A stretch of DNA of 64,000 nt, taken from assembly GCF_003313385.1 (NCBI RefSeq), contig NZ_QMHN01000001.1:1503502-1567501 (forward strand). The letters run 5' to 3'. Below, in pieces: positions 16,293 to 25,380 of the stretch. Under the pieces are notes generated by a model. It was not told the origin of the DNA. It was given only the letters and a program-made list of their open reading frames with translations, and searched no databases. The position numbers and the translations under genes are program-made. The number at the start of each line of letters is the position of its first letter. Position 1 is the first letter of the stretch. The DNA comes from Pedobacter chitinilyticus. Lineage in GTDB: Bacteria; Bacteroidota; Bacteroidia; Sphingobacteriales; Sphingobacteriaceae.

Positions 16293-18461
16293 ATGGCAAA
16301 GAAACCTCTTACCCCTGAACAATCTGGGTTACCAGCAAACAAAAAAGTACAGCAGTTATCTCAACATCAAGCAGATGCTACAGGGCAACCCATGACGACT
16401 AACCACGGTTTGGGAATTAATGACGACCAGAACTCGCTAAAAGCTGGGGAACGTGGAGCAACCCTATTGGAAGACTTCATTTTAAGAGAAAAAATCACCC
16501 ATTTTGATCATGAGCGCATTCCAGAAAGAATTGTACATGCCCGTGGCGCTGGTGCGCATGGCGTATTTAAGCTTTATAAACCCATCCCACATTTAAGCAA
16601 GGCCCACTTTTTAAACACAGATACTGAAACACCTGTATTTGTACGTTTTTCTACCGTGGCAGGCTCAAGGGGATCCACAGATTTAGCCAGGGATGTACGT
16701 GGCTTTGCTGTAAAATTTTATACCCAACAGGGCAACTTTGATTTGGTAGGTAATAACATGCCTGTTTTCTTTATACAGGATGCCATGAAGTTTCCTGATT
16801 TGATTCATGCTGTAAAACCCGAGCCCGATAATGAGATGCCACAAGCAGCTTCGGCGCATGATACCTTTTGGGATTTTATTTCCATGATGCCCGAATCGGC
16901 ACACATGGTGATGTGGGCCATGAGCGATCGTGCCATTCCACGCAGCTACAGAATGATGGAAGGATTTGGGGTGCATACTTTTAGATTGATTAATGATAAA
17001 GGTGAAAGCCATTTTGTAAAGTTTCATTGGAAACCGCTTTTGGGCGTACATGCTGTAGCTTGGGATGAAGCACAAAACATATCTGGTAAAGATCCTGATT
17101 TTCATCGCAGGGATTTATGGGAAGCCATACAAATGGGCAGTTTCCCTGAATGGGAACTTGGGATCCAAGTAGTGGCTGAGGCCGACGAGCACAAATTTGA
17201 CTTCGATCTTTTGGATCCCACTAAGTTGATTCCAGAAGAACTAGTGCCCGTACAGCGTATTGGCAAATTAACATTAAACCGTAATCCCGATAATTTTTTT
17301 GCTGAAACGGAGCAGGTGGCGTTTCATGTGGGCCATGTGGTGCCAGGCATTGACTTTACCAATGACCCTTTATTACAGGGAAGACTTTTTTCTTATACCG
17401 ATACGCAATTGATTCGTTTAGGAGGTCCTAACTTTCACGAAATTCCCATCAATCGTCCGATAGTACCAGTACACAACAACCAGCGTGACGGGTATATGCG
17501 ACAAACCATTAACGTAGGAAAAGCAAGTTACGGACCTAACAGCACAGGCAATAACGATCCGCAACAGGTGAAAGCACGTGATGGCGGATTTACCAGCCAT
17601 ACCGAAAGAATTGATGCTAAAAAGATACGAGCCAGAAGCCGTAGTTTCTTCGACCACTTTAGCCAAGCCAAACTGTTTTTCCATAGTCAGTCAAAGCCTG
17701 AGCAAAACCACATCATCGATGCCTTGAGTTTTGAGCTAGGGAAGGTAAAAACCGTTGCCATTAGAGAACGTATGCTCAGCATACTACAACAAATTGAAGC
17801 TACCCTAGCCGAGCAGGTGGCTGCAAACCTTGGCCTTAAAGTACCTACCAAGCCGCAGCAGCTCAATTTTAGCGTACCTGCCGATGGTAATCCAAAAGAT
17901 TTTGAGCCCGTACACAAAGAACCTTCAGTAAAAAAATCGCCTGCCCTAAGCATGGCAAATACGATAAAGGACAACATCAGCACACGTAAAATTGCTTTTT
18001 TATTGGCTGATGGTGTTGATGTAAGCAGTGTGACCGATATGAAAAAATCTTTGGAGTCAGCTGGCGCTGTAATAGAAATCATTGCGCCTAAACTAGGACA
18101 TATAGGCACTGGGAATAAAAAAATCCAAGTAGATGAAAGTTTATTAACGGCGGCATCTGTTTTTTACGATGCAGTTTTTGTACCTGCAGGAAAAAGCAGT
18201 ATCGAGATGCTTGCACAACAGCCCGAGGCAATACATTTTCTCAATGAAGCCTATAAGCACTGTAAGGCCATTGCCATTGCCGACGAACACGATAATGCGC
18301 TGATTAAAAACAGTTATATCGCTACAGCGCAAAAAAGCGACGGCACCAAGGACAATGCCCTACTGATTGGGAATACAAAAGAAATTACCAAAAATTTTAT
18401 CACAGCGATAGCTCAACACCGTAATTGGGACAGGGAAAAAGCCAGAAAAGTACCCGCCTAA
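16293..18461 (+). CDS. katE: large-subunit monofunctional catalase (HPII type)
   Basis: A 722-residue clade-2 catalase that disproportionates hydrogen peroxide. The catalytic His is at 82 in VHARGAGAHG, the distal Asn in LVGNNMPVFFIQDA near 150, and the haem-ligand Tyr at 368 in RLFSYTDTQLIRLGGPNF. The long N-terminal arm and a C-terminal DJ-1/PfpI-like domain from about 570 (KIAFLLADGVD, DAVFVPAGKSS) are typical of the large tetrameric HPII form. Length is normal (E. coli HPII is about 750). The ankyrin gene follows after 14 bp, so they are probably co-expressed. Confidence 0.97.
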   Translation: MAKKPLTPEQSGLPANKKVQQLSQHQADATGQPMTTNHGLGINDDQNSLKAGERGATLLEDFILREKITHFDHERIPERIVHARGAGAHGVFKLYKPIPHLSKAHFLNTDTETPVFVRFSTVAGSRGSTDLARDVRGFAVKFYTQQGNFDLVGNNMPVFFIQDAMKFPDLIHAVKPEPDNEMPQAASAHDTFWDFISMMPESAHMVMWAMSDRAIPRSYRMMEGFGVHTFRLINDKGESHFVKFHWKPLLGVHAVAWDEAQNISGKDPDFHRRDLWEAIQMGSFPEWELGIQVVAEADEHKFDFDLLDPTKLIPEELVPVQRIGKLTLNRNPDNFFAETEQVAFHVGHVVPGIDFTNDPLLQGRLFSYTDTQLIRLGGPNFHEIPINRPIVPVHNNQRDGYMRQTINVGKASYGPNSTGNNDPQQVKARDGGFTSHTERIDAKKIRARSRSFFDHFSQAKLFFHSQSKPEQNHIIDALSFELGKVKTVAIRERMLSILQQIEATLAEQVAANLGLKVPTKPQQLNFSVPADGNPKDFEPVHKEPSVKKSPALSMANTIKDNISTRKIAFLLADGVDVSSVTDMKKSLESAGAVIEIIAPKLGHIGTGNKKIQVDESLLTAASVFYDAVFVPAGKSSIEMLAQQPEAIHFLNEAYKHCKAIAIADEHDNALIKNSYIATAQKSDGTKDNALLIGNTKEITKNFITAIAQHRNWDREKARKVPA

Positions 18462-18475
18462 TCATACCTCAATAT

Positions 18476-18946
18476 ATGGAACTTGAAAAAGAAATGCTCA
18501 TTCATGCAGCAAGAATTGGCAATACAGCCGTATTAGAAGAATTAATTAAAGGTGGTGCTAACCTTAACCAACAGGATCCAAAAGGTTATACCCCTTTAAT
18601 TATTGCCTGCTACAACCATCAGTACGAAGCGGCAAAAATATTGATTGAACATGGCGCAGATGTAAACGCCGTTGATCATGGTGGCAATACCGCACTCATG
18701 GGTGCAGCCTTTAAGGGGTATGCTGACATCGCCGAACTATTAATCACTCATGGCGCAGCACTCGATTTGCAACACGGCAATGGTGGTACGGCACTCATGT
18801 TTGCGGTAATGTTTGGTCGCAACGAAATGGTTAAACTGCTTTTACTGAATGGTGCCAATTCAGAATTATGTGATACCAGAGGCTTGAGGGCTATTGACTT
18901 GGCCTATCAACAGGGAAACACCGAAGCAGTTGAACTGCTAGGCTAA
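18476..18946 (+). CDS. ankyrin-repeat protein
   Basis: A 156-residue protein made of about four ankyrin repeats (for example KGYTPLIIACYNHQYEAAKILIEHGADVN and GGNTALMGAAFKGYADIAELLITHGA in overlapping units). It has no signal peptide. I use the ATG at 18476; the longer reading from 18425 would run 37 bp into the catalase gene and its extra residues do not look like part of the fold. An ankyrin protein beside a catalase gene is a known arrangement (AnkB with KatB in Pseudomonas aeruginosa), where it supports catalase activity; here that role is inferred. Confidence 0.9.
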   Translation: MELEKEMLIHAARIGNTAVLEELIKGGANLNQQDPKGYTPLIIACYNHQYEAAKILIEHGADVNAVDHGGNTALMGAAFKGYADIAELLITHGAALDLQHGNGGTALMFAVMFGRNEMVKLLLLNGANSELCDTRGLRAIDLAYQQGNTEAVELLG

Positions 18947-19077
18947 ACAACTAAGTTGCTACATGATCAAGCCATTCTTGCGTAGGAAGGACATGGTATA
19001 AACGGACAGATATTGTGAAGATTGAGGTTAATGTTACCGCATAGCAAAAATTACCTCAAAAACGCTTATTAACCAAT

Positions 19078-19569
19078 ATGGAAAAACAGCTAATTCAACA
19101 ATGTGGCAAATTACTTGCGGATAACAAAATCACCATGGCATTGGCAGAAAGTGCTACGGCTGGGCTGGTTACAGGAGCCTTTAGTCTATGTGCTAATGCA
19201 GGTGAATTTTTGATGGGCGGCCTGGTATGTTATGATGTGAGTATTAAGGAGCAATTGCTTGATGTAAGCCCAGCGCTGGTTGAAGAATTTACGCCAGAAT
19301 CAACCGAAGTTACTTTTGCAATTGCTAAAGGCTTAGCCTCAATCATCCCAGCCGACCTTCATATTGGTATTACTGGTTTAACTCGCCCTGGAGGCAGTGA
19401 AACCAAAGAAAAACCAGTAGGTACCATCTTCTTTTGTGGTATTTTTGGCGAAAATAAACTCTTCGAAGAAAAAGTTGTTTTTAAGGGCAATCAAGAGCTA
19501 ATCATCAATCAAGCAATTGTTTATTTAGCAAAACTGCTTATAACCGCCCTTTCTAAAACAAAAAAGTAG
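19078..19569 (+). CDS. CinA C-terminal domain protein (NMN amidohydrolase type)
   Basis: A 163-residue stand-alone CinA C-terminal domain. In characterised members (PncC) this domain deamidates nicotinamide mononucleotide in NAD recycling. Signature segments are MALAESATAGLVTGAFS near 20-36, the SIKEQLLDV loop near 58, and GITGLTRPGGSETKEKPVGTIFF near 102-124. The N-terminal MoeA-like domain of full CinA is absent, as is usual for the short form. It has its own spacing (131 bp after the ankyrin gene) and sits in the stress cluster. Confidence 0.92.
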   Translation: MEKQLIQQCGKLLADNKITMALAESATAGLVTGAFSLCANAGEFLMGGLVCYDVSIKEQLLDVSPALVEEFTPESTEVTFAIAKGLASIIPADLHIGITGLTRPGGSETKEKPVGTIFFCGIFGENKLFEEKVVFKGNQELIINQAIVYLAKLLITALSKTKK

Positions 19570-19676
19570 TCAAATCCATTACAAATAACGGCGATCACTT
19601 CCATCATCGATATGGTACGGAGTCCAAGTAAAACTTATTAGTAACTAAATTGTTTTTTGTAAAAAACCAGTTATTA

Positions 19677-20768
19677 ATGCCGACCAAAAATCAACAAATT
19701 GCTGATCTTGTTCAGCTCAACGAAGACCTCGAAAATTACTTTGCCAATACCATCATACCGCAATTATTTGTAGATGCAGATTTGATATTGCGAAAATTTA
19801 CGCCGCCAGCGATGAGACAGTTCAATTTAAAGGGGGAACATATTGGAAAACCTTTAGAAGAAATCAGCGAAAATTTTCGACATCATACGCTCTTAGAAAA
19901 TATCAAAACGGTCATTAGCACAGGCAAAATATTGGAAAAGGAAATTCAAACCACCGACATGAGATGGTACCAAATGAATATCCTGCCTTACATTGTTAGA
20001 AAAACAAAAGCCACTAACGGAGTGATCATTACCTTTGTTGATATTACGCCACGTATTACCGATTTGAAGGAGCAAGAAAAGCTAATTGCTGAGCACGAGC
20101 TTTTGCTAGATACCATTACCCATGATATTAAAAATCCAATACTAGCGATGGGGCTCACTTTAGAATTTCTCAAAAAGCAACCAGATCAACAAAAATTGGT
20201 CAAATTGCTCGAAAATCTGGACTCCAGCCTAAACGGAATCAAAAACATTGTAGAAAGTCTGGTCGATAATCGGTGGGGTAGCCAACGCTACCAAGCGGCT
20301 GAGGAACTTCTAGATATCCAAAATATCATAGAAGATGTAAGGTTAGCCATCGCTCCCCAAGTTTTAGAGAGTGGGGCAATCATCAATCAAGACATTCAAG
20401 CATCGGAATTAACTTTTGTAAGGCGAAAATTACGTAGCGTACTGTATAATCTCATTAATAATGCCATTAAGTATACCCCTACTAGCCGTCCTCCAAAAAT
20501 AATGATCAAAACCTATCAGGAAAAGAAACACTTTGTCATTTCGGTAACAGATAACGGAATTGGAATTAGCAAAAAGGACCGCGAACATATTTTCGAAAAA
20601 TTTCAGCGCATTAAACCCACTACCGAAGGATCGGGGGTTGGCCTTTATTTGGTAAATACCATCGTGGCTTCGTCAGGTGGAAAAATCACCATTGATAGTG
20701 AGCCTGGTACTGGTACTACCTTCAAAATATTCCTAAGGCTTCCTAATCATACTTCTAGCAAACGTTGA
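19677..20768 (+). CDS. PAS-domain sensor histidine kinase, soluble
   Basis: A 363-residue kinase with no membrane segment. A PAS/PAS_10-like sensor domain spans about 15-125 (FVDADLILRKFTPPAMRQF, VIITFVDITPRI), the dimerisation helix carries His149 in TITHDIKNPILAMG, and the ATPase domain has NLINNAIKYTP, DNGIGISKKDREHIFEKF and GSGVGLYLVNTIV. I prefer the ATG at 19677 over a TTG at 19650. The PAS part resembles the CheR-linked PAS fold of Bacteroidota. A single-domain response regulator follows 278 bp downstream and may be its partner. Confidence 0.93.
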   Translation: MPTKNQQIADLVQLNEDLENYFANTIIPQLFVDADLILRKFTPPAMRQFNLKGEHIGKPLEEISENFRHHTLLENIKTVISTGKILEKEIQTTDMRWYQMNILPYIVRKTKATNGVIITFVDITPRITDLKEQEKLIAEHELLLDTITHDIKNPILAMGLTLEFLKKQPDQQKLVKLLENLDSSLNGIKNIVESLVDNRWGSQRYQAAEELLDIQNIIEDVRLAIAPQVLESGAIINQDIQASELTFVRRKLRSVLYNLINNAIKYTPTSRPPKIMIKTYQEKKHFVISVTDNGIGISKKDREHIFEKFQRIKPTTEGSGVGLYLVNTIVASSGGKITIDSEPGTGTTFKIFLRLPNHTSSKR

Positions 20769-21046
20769 AATATTTTAACATGGTTCATGAAAAATGACAT
20801 ATCGTCAAATGATCCGAATATCTTTTTAGTTTCCATAATTCTACTAATTTTTAATTAGCCAACACTAAATATAGCGGAAATATGGAGACCTTTGAAGAAA
20901 GCGATATCAACTTAAAGCATTGAAAAAGAGGCCAAATTTAGAAACCTATCTCGAATTAAACTGGCCTTACATTTACCTTAAAATTGCTATGCCGAACAAT
21001 TTTACTATATTCCAATGTTAATTACTACCTAAAAAACTTAAACATA

Positions 21047-21409
21047 ATGAATAAAAGGATATTGACCATTGAAGATGACCCAGATATATTGGCTATACTT
21101 GAAATTGTTTTCCAAGAGGAAGGCTTCGAATTCATTTCAAACAGCAAGGGAATGACCGCCGATGAAATTACCCTGGTACACCCAGACCTTGTGCTCCTAG
21201 ACGTAAGAATTTTTGGCTTTGAGAAAACTGGGGCACAAATTTGTAAAGAACTTAAGCAAAATGCAGAGACGCGCAACTTACCTATCATTTTACTTTCAGC
21301 AGAGCAAAACCTTGCTCAACTAGCAGAGGCTTGTGGAGCAGATCATTATATCAACAAACCTTTCGACATTGATGATGTTGTTAAAGTAGTGAATCAATTT
21401 GCATCATAA
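21047..21409 (+). CDS. single-domain response regulator
   Basis: A 120-residue receiver domain with no output domain. Acidic pocket IEDDPD near 7-12, phospho-Asp in LVLLDVRIFG near 50, conserved Ser/Thr position in IILLSAEQ and Lys in YINKPFDIDD. The ATG at 21047 is the family start; the longer frame to 20984 adds 21 unrelated residues. The DUF892-like gene follows after 21 bp. A close relative in the same pairing lies at 24950-25324 on the other strand. Without an output domain it probably acts by protein contact, perhaps with the neighbouring ferritin-like protein. Confidence 0.93.
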   Translation: MNKRILTIEDDPDILAILEIVFQEEGFEFISNSKGMTADEITLVHPDLVLLDVRIFGFEKTGAQICKELKQNAETRNLPIILLSAEQNLAQLAEACGADHYINKPFDIDDVVKVVNQFAS

Positions 21410-21430
21410 AACAAACTCAATTAACTCTAC

Positions 21431-21928
21431 ATGGAAATTTCTCCAAAAAAAATACAAGACTTTTTTATTGAGCATTTAGACAAAATACATTGTGCTAAGT
21501 CTCACCTAGTGACCAAACTACCTGCACTAATCAACTGGGCACATTATCCAGATTTGAAAGAAGCCCTGGACCAAACACTGGAAAATGTAAAAATGGAGAT
21601 TTCTAGAATGGATATTATTTATGCACTACTGGATGCGGGCTATTCCGATTGTTCTACAAAAGGCTTGATTGGGCTGGTGAGCGATGCATTTGAGGCCATT
21701 CAGAAACAAGATTCCGAGCCCGAACTTAGAGACTTGTCTATTCTTTTCTACCTACAGAATATAGAAAGTGTGGAGATGGCCTCTTTCCAGATTTTACAGA
21801 TGACAGCAGTAAAGCTCAAAAACAAACAAATAGGTGAGCTTTTAAGAGAAAATTATGAACAGTCTAAAAGTAACCGCACCCAATTGCTATTGGTTGCTAC
21901 AAAATATATCACTTCTGTTTCTAAATAA
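21431..21928 (+). CDS. DUF892 (YciE/YciF) ferritin-like protein, divergent
   Basis: A 165-residue all-helical protein. Order and spacing of motifs match the DUF892/YciF ferritin-like family: HLDKIHCAKSHLVTKLPAL (helix A), a second helix around LENVKMEISRMDIIYALL, GLIGLVSDAFE, and VESxEMASFQ-type helix (IESVEMASFQILQMTAVKL). Several expected di-metal ligands appear changed: the helix A Glu position reads as Lys/Ser, and the His of the usual VEHYE is Ser. It may therefore be a structural or regulatory relative rather than an oxidase. It is paired with a single-domain response regulator, and a second copy lies at 24423-24947. Confidence 0.72.
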   Translation: MEISPKKIQDFFIEHLDKIHCAKSHLVTKLPALINWAHYPDLKEALDQTLENVKMEISRMDIIYALLDAGYSDCSTKGLIGLVSDAFEAIQKQDSEPELRDLSILFYLQNIESVEMASFQILQMTAVKLKNKQIGELLRENYEQSKSNRTQLLLVATKYITSVSK

Positions 21929-22137
21929 AATTTCAGCGCCACTGCCTCTTAGTCTTTTTCTTACACCTGCTTCATCTATTGATGTCCAGTAACATAGCAG
22001 TTGTTGTAAAGGGTAATACTCGAATTTTGTAGTGATGTATTATTTAAGGGGCACAACTATCACCATTTGGCTCATTAACTAGTGCTAACTTGGGCATGTA
22101 CTGTGAATTAATATTCCTTTAAAACATTCTTTGCCTG

Positions 22138-23259
22138 ATGATGTTAGGAATAAGTAATTTCATATCCATGGCCGAAAACAGACCTTTTAACCTCTACAGA
22201 ACTTTAACTTCAAGCATTCTTTATCTTTTTGGGCTAGTCATTTTACTATGGTTTCTATATAAGATTATTTCCGTAGTCATCTTATTTTTATTTGCCATCA
22301 TTCTAGGGATCATTATTAACCAGCCCGTTAACAAATTGGAGAAAAGAGGGATGAAAAGATGGTTGGCTGCATTGATAGTGCTTGGCGCTATTTTCATCGT
22401 TTCTACCGTTATTGCTATTCTGGTTTTACCAGTCATCAGTGATCAAATCGATATCCTGATTGGTAACATTCCTAGTTATTTGAATAGCGTTACTACCCAC
22501 TTGGAACATTTATTAAGAAAGTATCCAGAGCTGAGTAAAAACCTGCCCGACGATCAGATATCGCTCAGTAGTGCAATGCCTCCATTAGGAAAAACGGTGA
22601 TGGGGCTAGGGAGCTTTTCATTTAGTATTTTGGGTGGCATATTTGTGTTCATCGTCTTCATCTCGATGATTGTCTTTTTTGTAGCCAATCCAAGGCCCAT
22701 CATTCAATTATATTTAACCGCCTTTTTACCAGATAAACGCGAAAAGGCCACCAATGCTTTAAAGCATACCTCGAGCATGTTGGGCGGCTGGATGCGGTCG
22801 AACCTCATTGGGGGTGCTGTACAAGCCGTATTGGTATTTGTATTTTTGAGCATCATGAACGTACCAGGAGCATTGGTATGGGCAGCATTGGCTTTCTTTT
22901 CGGAACTGATTCCTAAGATAGGCTTTTACATTATGGCCATCCCTCCCACTTTGGTAGCATTGTCTATTGGCCCTGCAACGGCACTTTGGTGCTTGGTATT
23001 TTTTCTACTTTTAAATGAGCTGACGGCAGATTTTTTAATGCCTAAACTAAGGTCTAAAACCATGAAAATCCACCCTGTTTCGCTGCTGTTCCTATTGCTA
23101 TCCATGGGAGCTGCTTTTGGACTAATGGGCGCATTATTAGCTACCCCTATGGCCGCTATTATTAAAGCTTACTACGAAGAGTTTTACTTATCCAGATTTC
23201 CTGAAGATCATCAGCTTGAAAACAATGTAGATGAAATATTATATGGGGATGATAAATAG
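22138..23259 (+). CDS. AI-2E family transporter
   Basis: A 373-residue membrane protein with about eight helices, of the AI-2E (UPF0118/PerM-like) family. Characterised members export autoinducer-2 or act as Na+/H+ antiporters, so substrate is uncertain. Visible features are the N-terminal hydrophobic block, a soluble loop at about 110-150 (IDILIGNIPSYLNSVTTHLEHLL), GGWMRSNLIGGAVQAVLVFV near 220, and SELIPKIGFYIMAIPPTLVAL near 255-280. It sits between the two inverted regulator/DUF892 pairs. Alternative ATGs occur at 22141 and 22171. Confidence 0.93.
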   Translation: MMLGISNFISMAENRPFNLYRTLTSSILYLFGLVILLWFLYKIISVVILFLFAIILGIIINQPVNKLEKRGMKRWLAALIVLGAIFIVSTVIAILVLPVISDQIDILIGNIPSYLNSVTTHLEHLLRKYPELSKNLPDDQISLSSAMPPLGKTVMGLGSFSFSILGGIFVFIVFISMIVFFVANPRPIIQLYLTAFLPDKREKATNALKHTSSMLGGWMRSNLIGGAVQAVLVFVFLSIMNVPGALVWAALAFFSELIPKIGFYIMAIPPTLVALSIGPATALWCLVFFLLLNELTADFLMPKLRSKTMKIHPVSLLFLLLSMGAAFGLMGALLATPMAAIIKAYYEEFYLSRFPEDHQLENNVDEILYGDDK

Positions 23260-23274
23260 TGAGTTTAAGCTTTC

Positions 23275-23985
23275 ATTATCTTTCTTAAGCACTTCTTTCC
23301 CACTATAAGAGGGAGATACAGCACAGCGGATAAAGGTTAAATTCAAAGAACCTCTCTCTAGCGCTCTCCTTAAAAAGAGAGAGGATTGGACAATGCACTT
23401 AGCTTTATTCTGCACTAACTTTGACAGTTCCACCAAATTTCCTAAGCGCTTCTATCTCCCTCAAAGGGAGAACCGAAGCGTAGCGAGCTCATTGATGCCA
23501 AAATGCAATAACATATTTTTCAATAGATGTCCAAAGGACAGAGAGGGTTTAATTCAAAGAACCTCTCTCTAGCTCTCTCCTTAAAAAGGAGAGAGAACTG
23601 ATTGTGCTAATTGGTACTTTATTGCCTATAGATTGTTACCGTAAATGCAGACTTACGAAGTTTTTGAAACTTCGTAAGTCTCAAGATAAACCCAACCTAA
23701 CTTTGAAAGTCCCATCAAATTTCCCTAAGCACTTCTCTCTCCCTCAAAGGGAGAACCGAAGCGTAGCGAGCTCATTGATGCCAAAATGCAATAACATATT
23801 TTTCAATAGATGTCCAAAGGACAGAGAGGGTTGAATTAAAGAAACCTCTCTCTAACTCTCTCCTTAAAAAGGAGAGAGAATTGGTTGTGCTAATTGGTAC
23901 TTTATTTCCTATAGATTGTTACCGTAAATGCAGACTTACGAAGTTTCAAAAACTTCGTGAGTCTTAAGATAAATCGAACAACATA
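23275..23985. repeat. tandem intergenic repeat, 283-bp period
   Basis: Two long copies begin near 23430 and 23713 (the same TCAAAGGGAG core starts at 23461 and 23744, period 283 bp), preceded by a diverged partial copy from about 23275. Each copy contains a CTCCC/GGGAG hairpin, a CTCTCTCCTT-AAAAAGGAGAGAG hairpin and a 14-bp-arm palindrome with arm GACTTACGAAGTTT. The loops of the last hairpin are TTG in copy 1 and CAA in copy 2, as if inverted. No ORF in this block looks like a gene. The hairpins resemble a family dispersed between genes in Bacteroidota. Confidence 0.85.
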
Positions 23986-24017
23986 AGACTTAGGCCAAGA
24001 CATTGACCTTTCTTCCT

Positions 24018-24352
24018 TTTCCAAGGCCCTATGTTTCTTTTGCAAAGCACCTTTCCATATTTGCAAAAGACTTTTTCTTCCGTTGCGAAGAACCTTTCCA
24101 TATATGACAAAGCACTTTTCTTCCCTTGCGAAGAGCCTTTCCATATGTAACAAAGCACTTTTCTTCCGTTGCGAAGGACCTTTCCATATTTGCAAAAGAT
24201 TTTTTCTTCCGTTGCGAAGAGCCTTTCCATATATGACAAAGCACTTTTCTTCCCTTGCGAAGAGCCTTTTCCATATGAGACAAAGTACTTTTCTTCCGTT
24301 GCGAAGAACCTTTCCACATGTGAAAAAGACTTTTTCTTCCTTTGCGAAGAGC
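24018..24352. repeat. 43-bp tandem repeat array (about 7 copies)
   Basis: The motif CTTTCCATAT recurs at 24051, 24094, 24137, 24180 and 24223, and again near 24266 and 24310 (the last two slightly changed), a strict 43-bp period. Units alternate TTTGCAAAAGA and ATGACAAAGCA versions around a CGTTGCGAAGA core. Because 43 is not a multiple of three and the unit lacks stops, most frames stay open across the array on both strands; I regard these as artefacts rather than genes. It lies between the two convergent DUF892-flanked genes. Confidence 0.9.
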
Positions 24353-24422
24353 ATTTGTTGCCAGATAAAGGCATTCGTAAATGCTTACAGTTTCTGGTGG
24401 TTAGTATCTTAGTTTGGCTTTT

Positions 24423-24947
24423 TTAGCTAACCATGTATTTGGAAGAAATTAGTAATAACAAGGTACGATCTGACTTGGCTTCCTCGTAATTCTCTTTGAG
24501 CAACTTGCCTATTTTTTCATCAAATTTAACGGCAGCCATTTGTAAGATCTGAAAGGAAGCCATTTCCACGCTTTCAATCACCTGAAGGTAGAAAATAATG
24601 GATAAGTCTTGAAGTTCGGGCTCTCCTTCTTGAGCGTTGATAGCTTCAAAGGCATCGTTCACCAAACCTGTAAGCCCATGTATGCTTCCCTCAGCTACCT
24701 CTGCGTCCAACATGGTATAAATCATCTGCATTCTGGCAATTTGGTTGCGTACCCCTGCTACCGTTTCCTCAATGGCATTTTTAAGGTCGGTAAAATAAGC
24801 CTCTTCTGCTAAAGAAGGCAGTTTGGTAACCAAATGGATTTTCGCGGCATAAATCCGATCCAAGTGAGTTAAAAAAAATTGCTTTAACAGTTGCGAACCC
24901 AAATTGATGCGGTCCCACGACTCGATTTTATTTGACTTGTTGTCCAT
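24423..24947 (-). CDS. DUF892 (YciE/YciF) ferritin-like protein, second copy
   Basis: A 174-residue helical protein clearly related to the one at 21431-21928: shared HLDRIYAAKIHLVTKLPSL, GLTGLVNDAFEAI, EPELQDLSIIFYLQ and ESVEMASFQILQM segments, and the same C-terminal KLLKENYEEAKSDRTLLLL. The same expected metal ligands are altered in both, so the loss predates the duplication. Its start is 2 bp after the stop of the paired response regulator (24950), which indicates translational coupling. A role as partner of that regulator is inferred. Confidence 0.72.
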   Translation of the reverse strand: MDNKSNKIESWDRINLGSQLLKQFFLTHLDRIYAAKIHLVTKLPSLAEEAYFTDLKNAIEETVAGVRNQIARMQMIYTMLDAEVAEGSIHGLTGLVNDAFEAINAQEGEPELQDLSIIFYLQVIESVEMASFQILQMAAVKFDEKIGKLLKENYEEAKSDRTLLLLISSKYMVS

Positions 24948-24949
24948 GG

Positions 24950-25324
24950 CTAATTTATTTCCGAAGATACAAATTCCTTGACTTTATTGGTCAGTTCCGT
25001 GATGTTAAAAGGCTTACTTAAAAAGCCATTTGCCTTACAACTGGCCGCTAGCATTTCCAAATTGTGTTCAGATGAAACCAATAGTACGGGTACATGTTCT
25101 ACTGCTTTGTGCATTTTATATTCGGTACAAATATCTACGCCCGATTTTGGAAAACCATCGATATTAATATCTAGTAAAATCAGGTCTGGAAGCATCAAGG
25201 AAAGAGCCTCTGGCGAAATTCCAATTTGACTTGTGATGACCTCAAAGCCATCTTCCTCCAATACCAATTGAAAAATGGATAGGATGTCGATATCATCATC
25301 TATTGCCAATATTTTTTTGCCCAT
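24950..25324 (-). CDS. single-domain response regulator, second copy
   Basis: A 124-residue receiver domain without output domain: pocket IDDDID near 7-12, phospho-Asp in LILLDINIDGFPKSG near 51, VLLVSSEHN near 80, and Lys in GFLSKPFNITE near 104. It is the counterpart of the regulator at 21047-21409, sharing the unusual insertion GFPKSG/GFEKTG after the phospho-Asp. The PAS-AraC gene upstream ends 56 bp away on the same strand, so the three may be co-transcribed. Confidence 0.94.
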   Translation of the reverse strand: MGKKILAIDDDIDILSIFQLVLEEDGFEVITSQIGISPEALSLMLPDLILLDINIDGFPKSGVDICTEYKMHKAVEHVPVLLVSSEHNLEMLAASCKANGFLSKPFNITELTNKVKEFVSSEIN

Positions 25325-25380
25325 CGTTAATGGATAATAGGTTAATGATCAATTAATTTTTACGATTGATAATCCTTGTT

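Noticed and set aside
20881..20990. A short ATG frame (METFEESDINLKH) followed by frames that look protein-like in other phases, as if frameshifted
   Set aside because: Too short and no homologue recognised; the apparent continuity may be chance.
23902..24354. Overlapping open frames of 96-150 residues on the minus strand, and two on the plus strand, in the 43-bp array
   Set aside because: The period is not a multiple of three and all frames stay open, so they are produced by repeat composition; no start context or family similarity.
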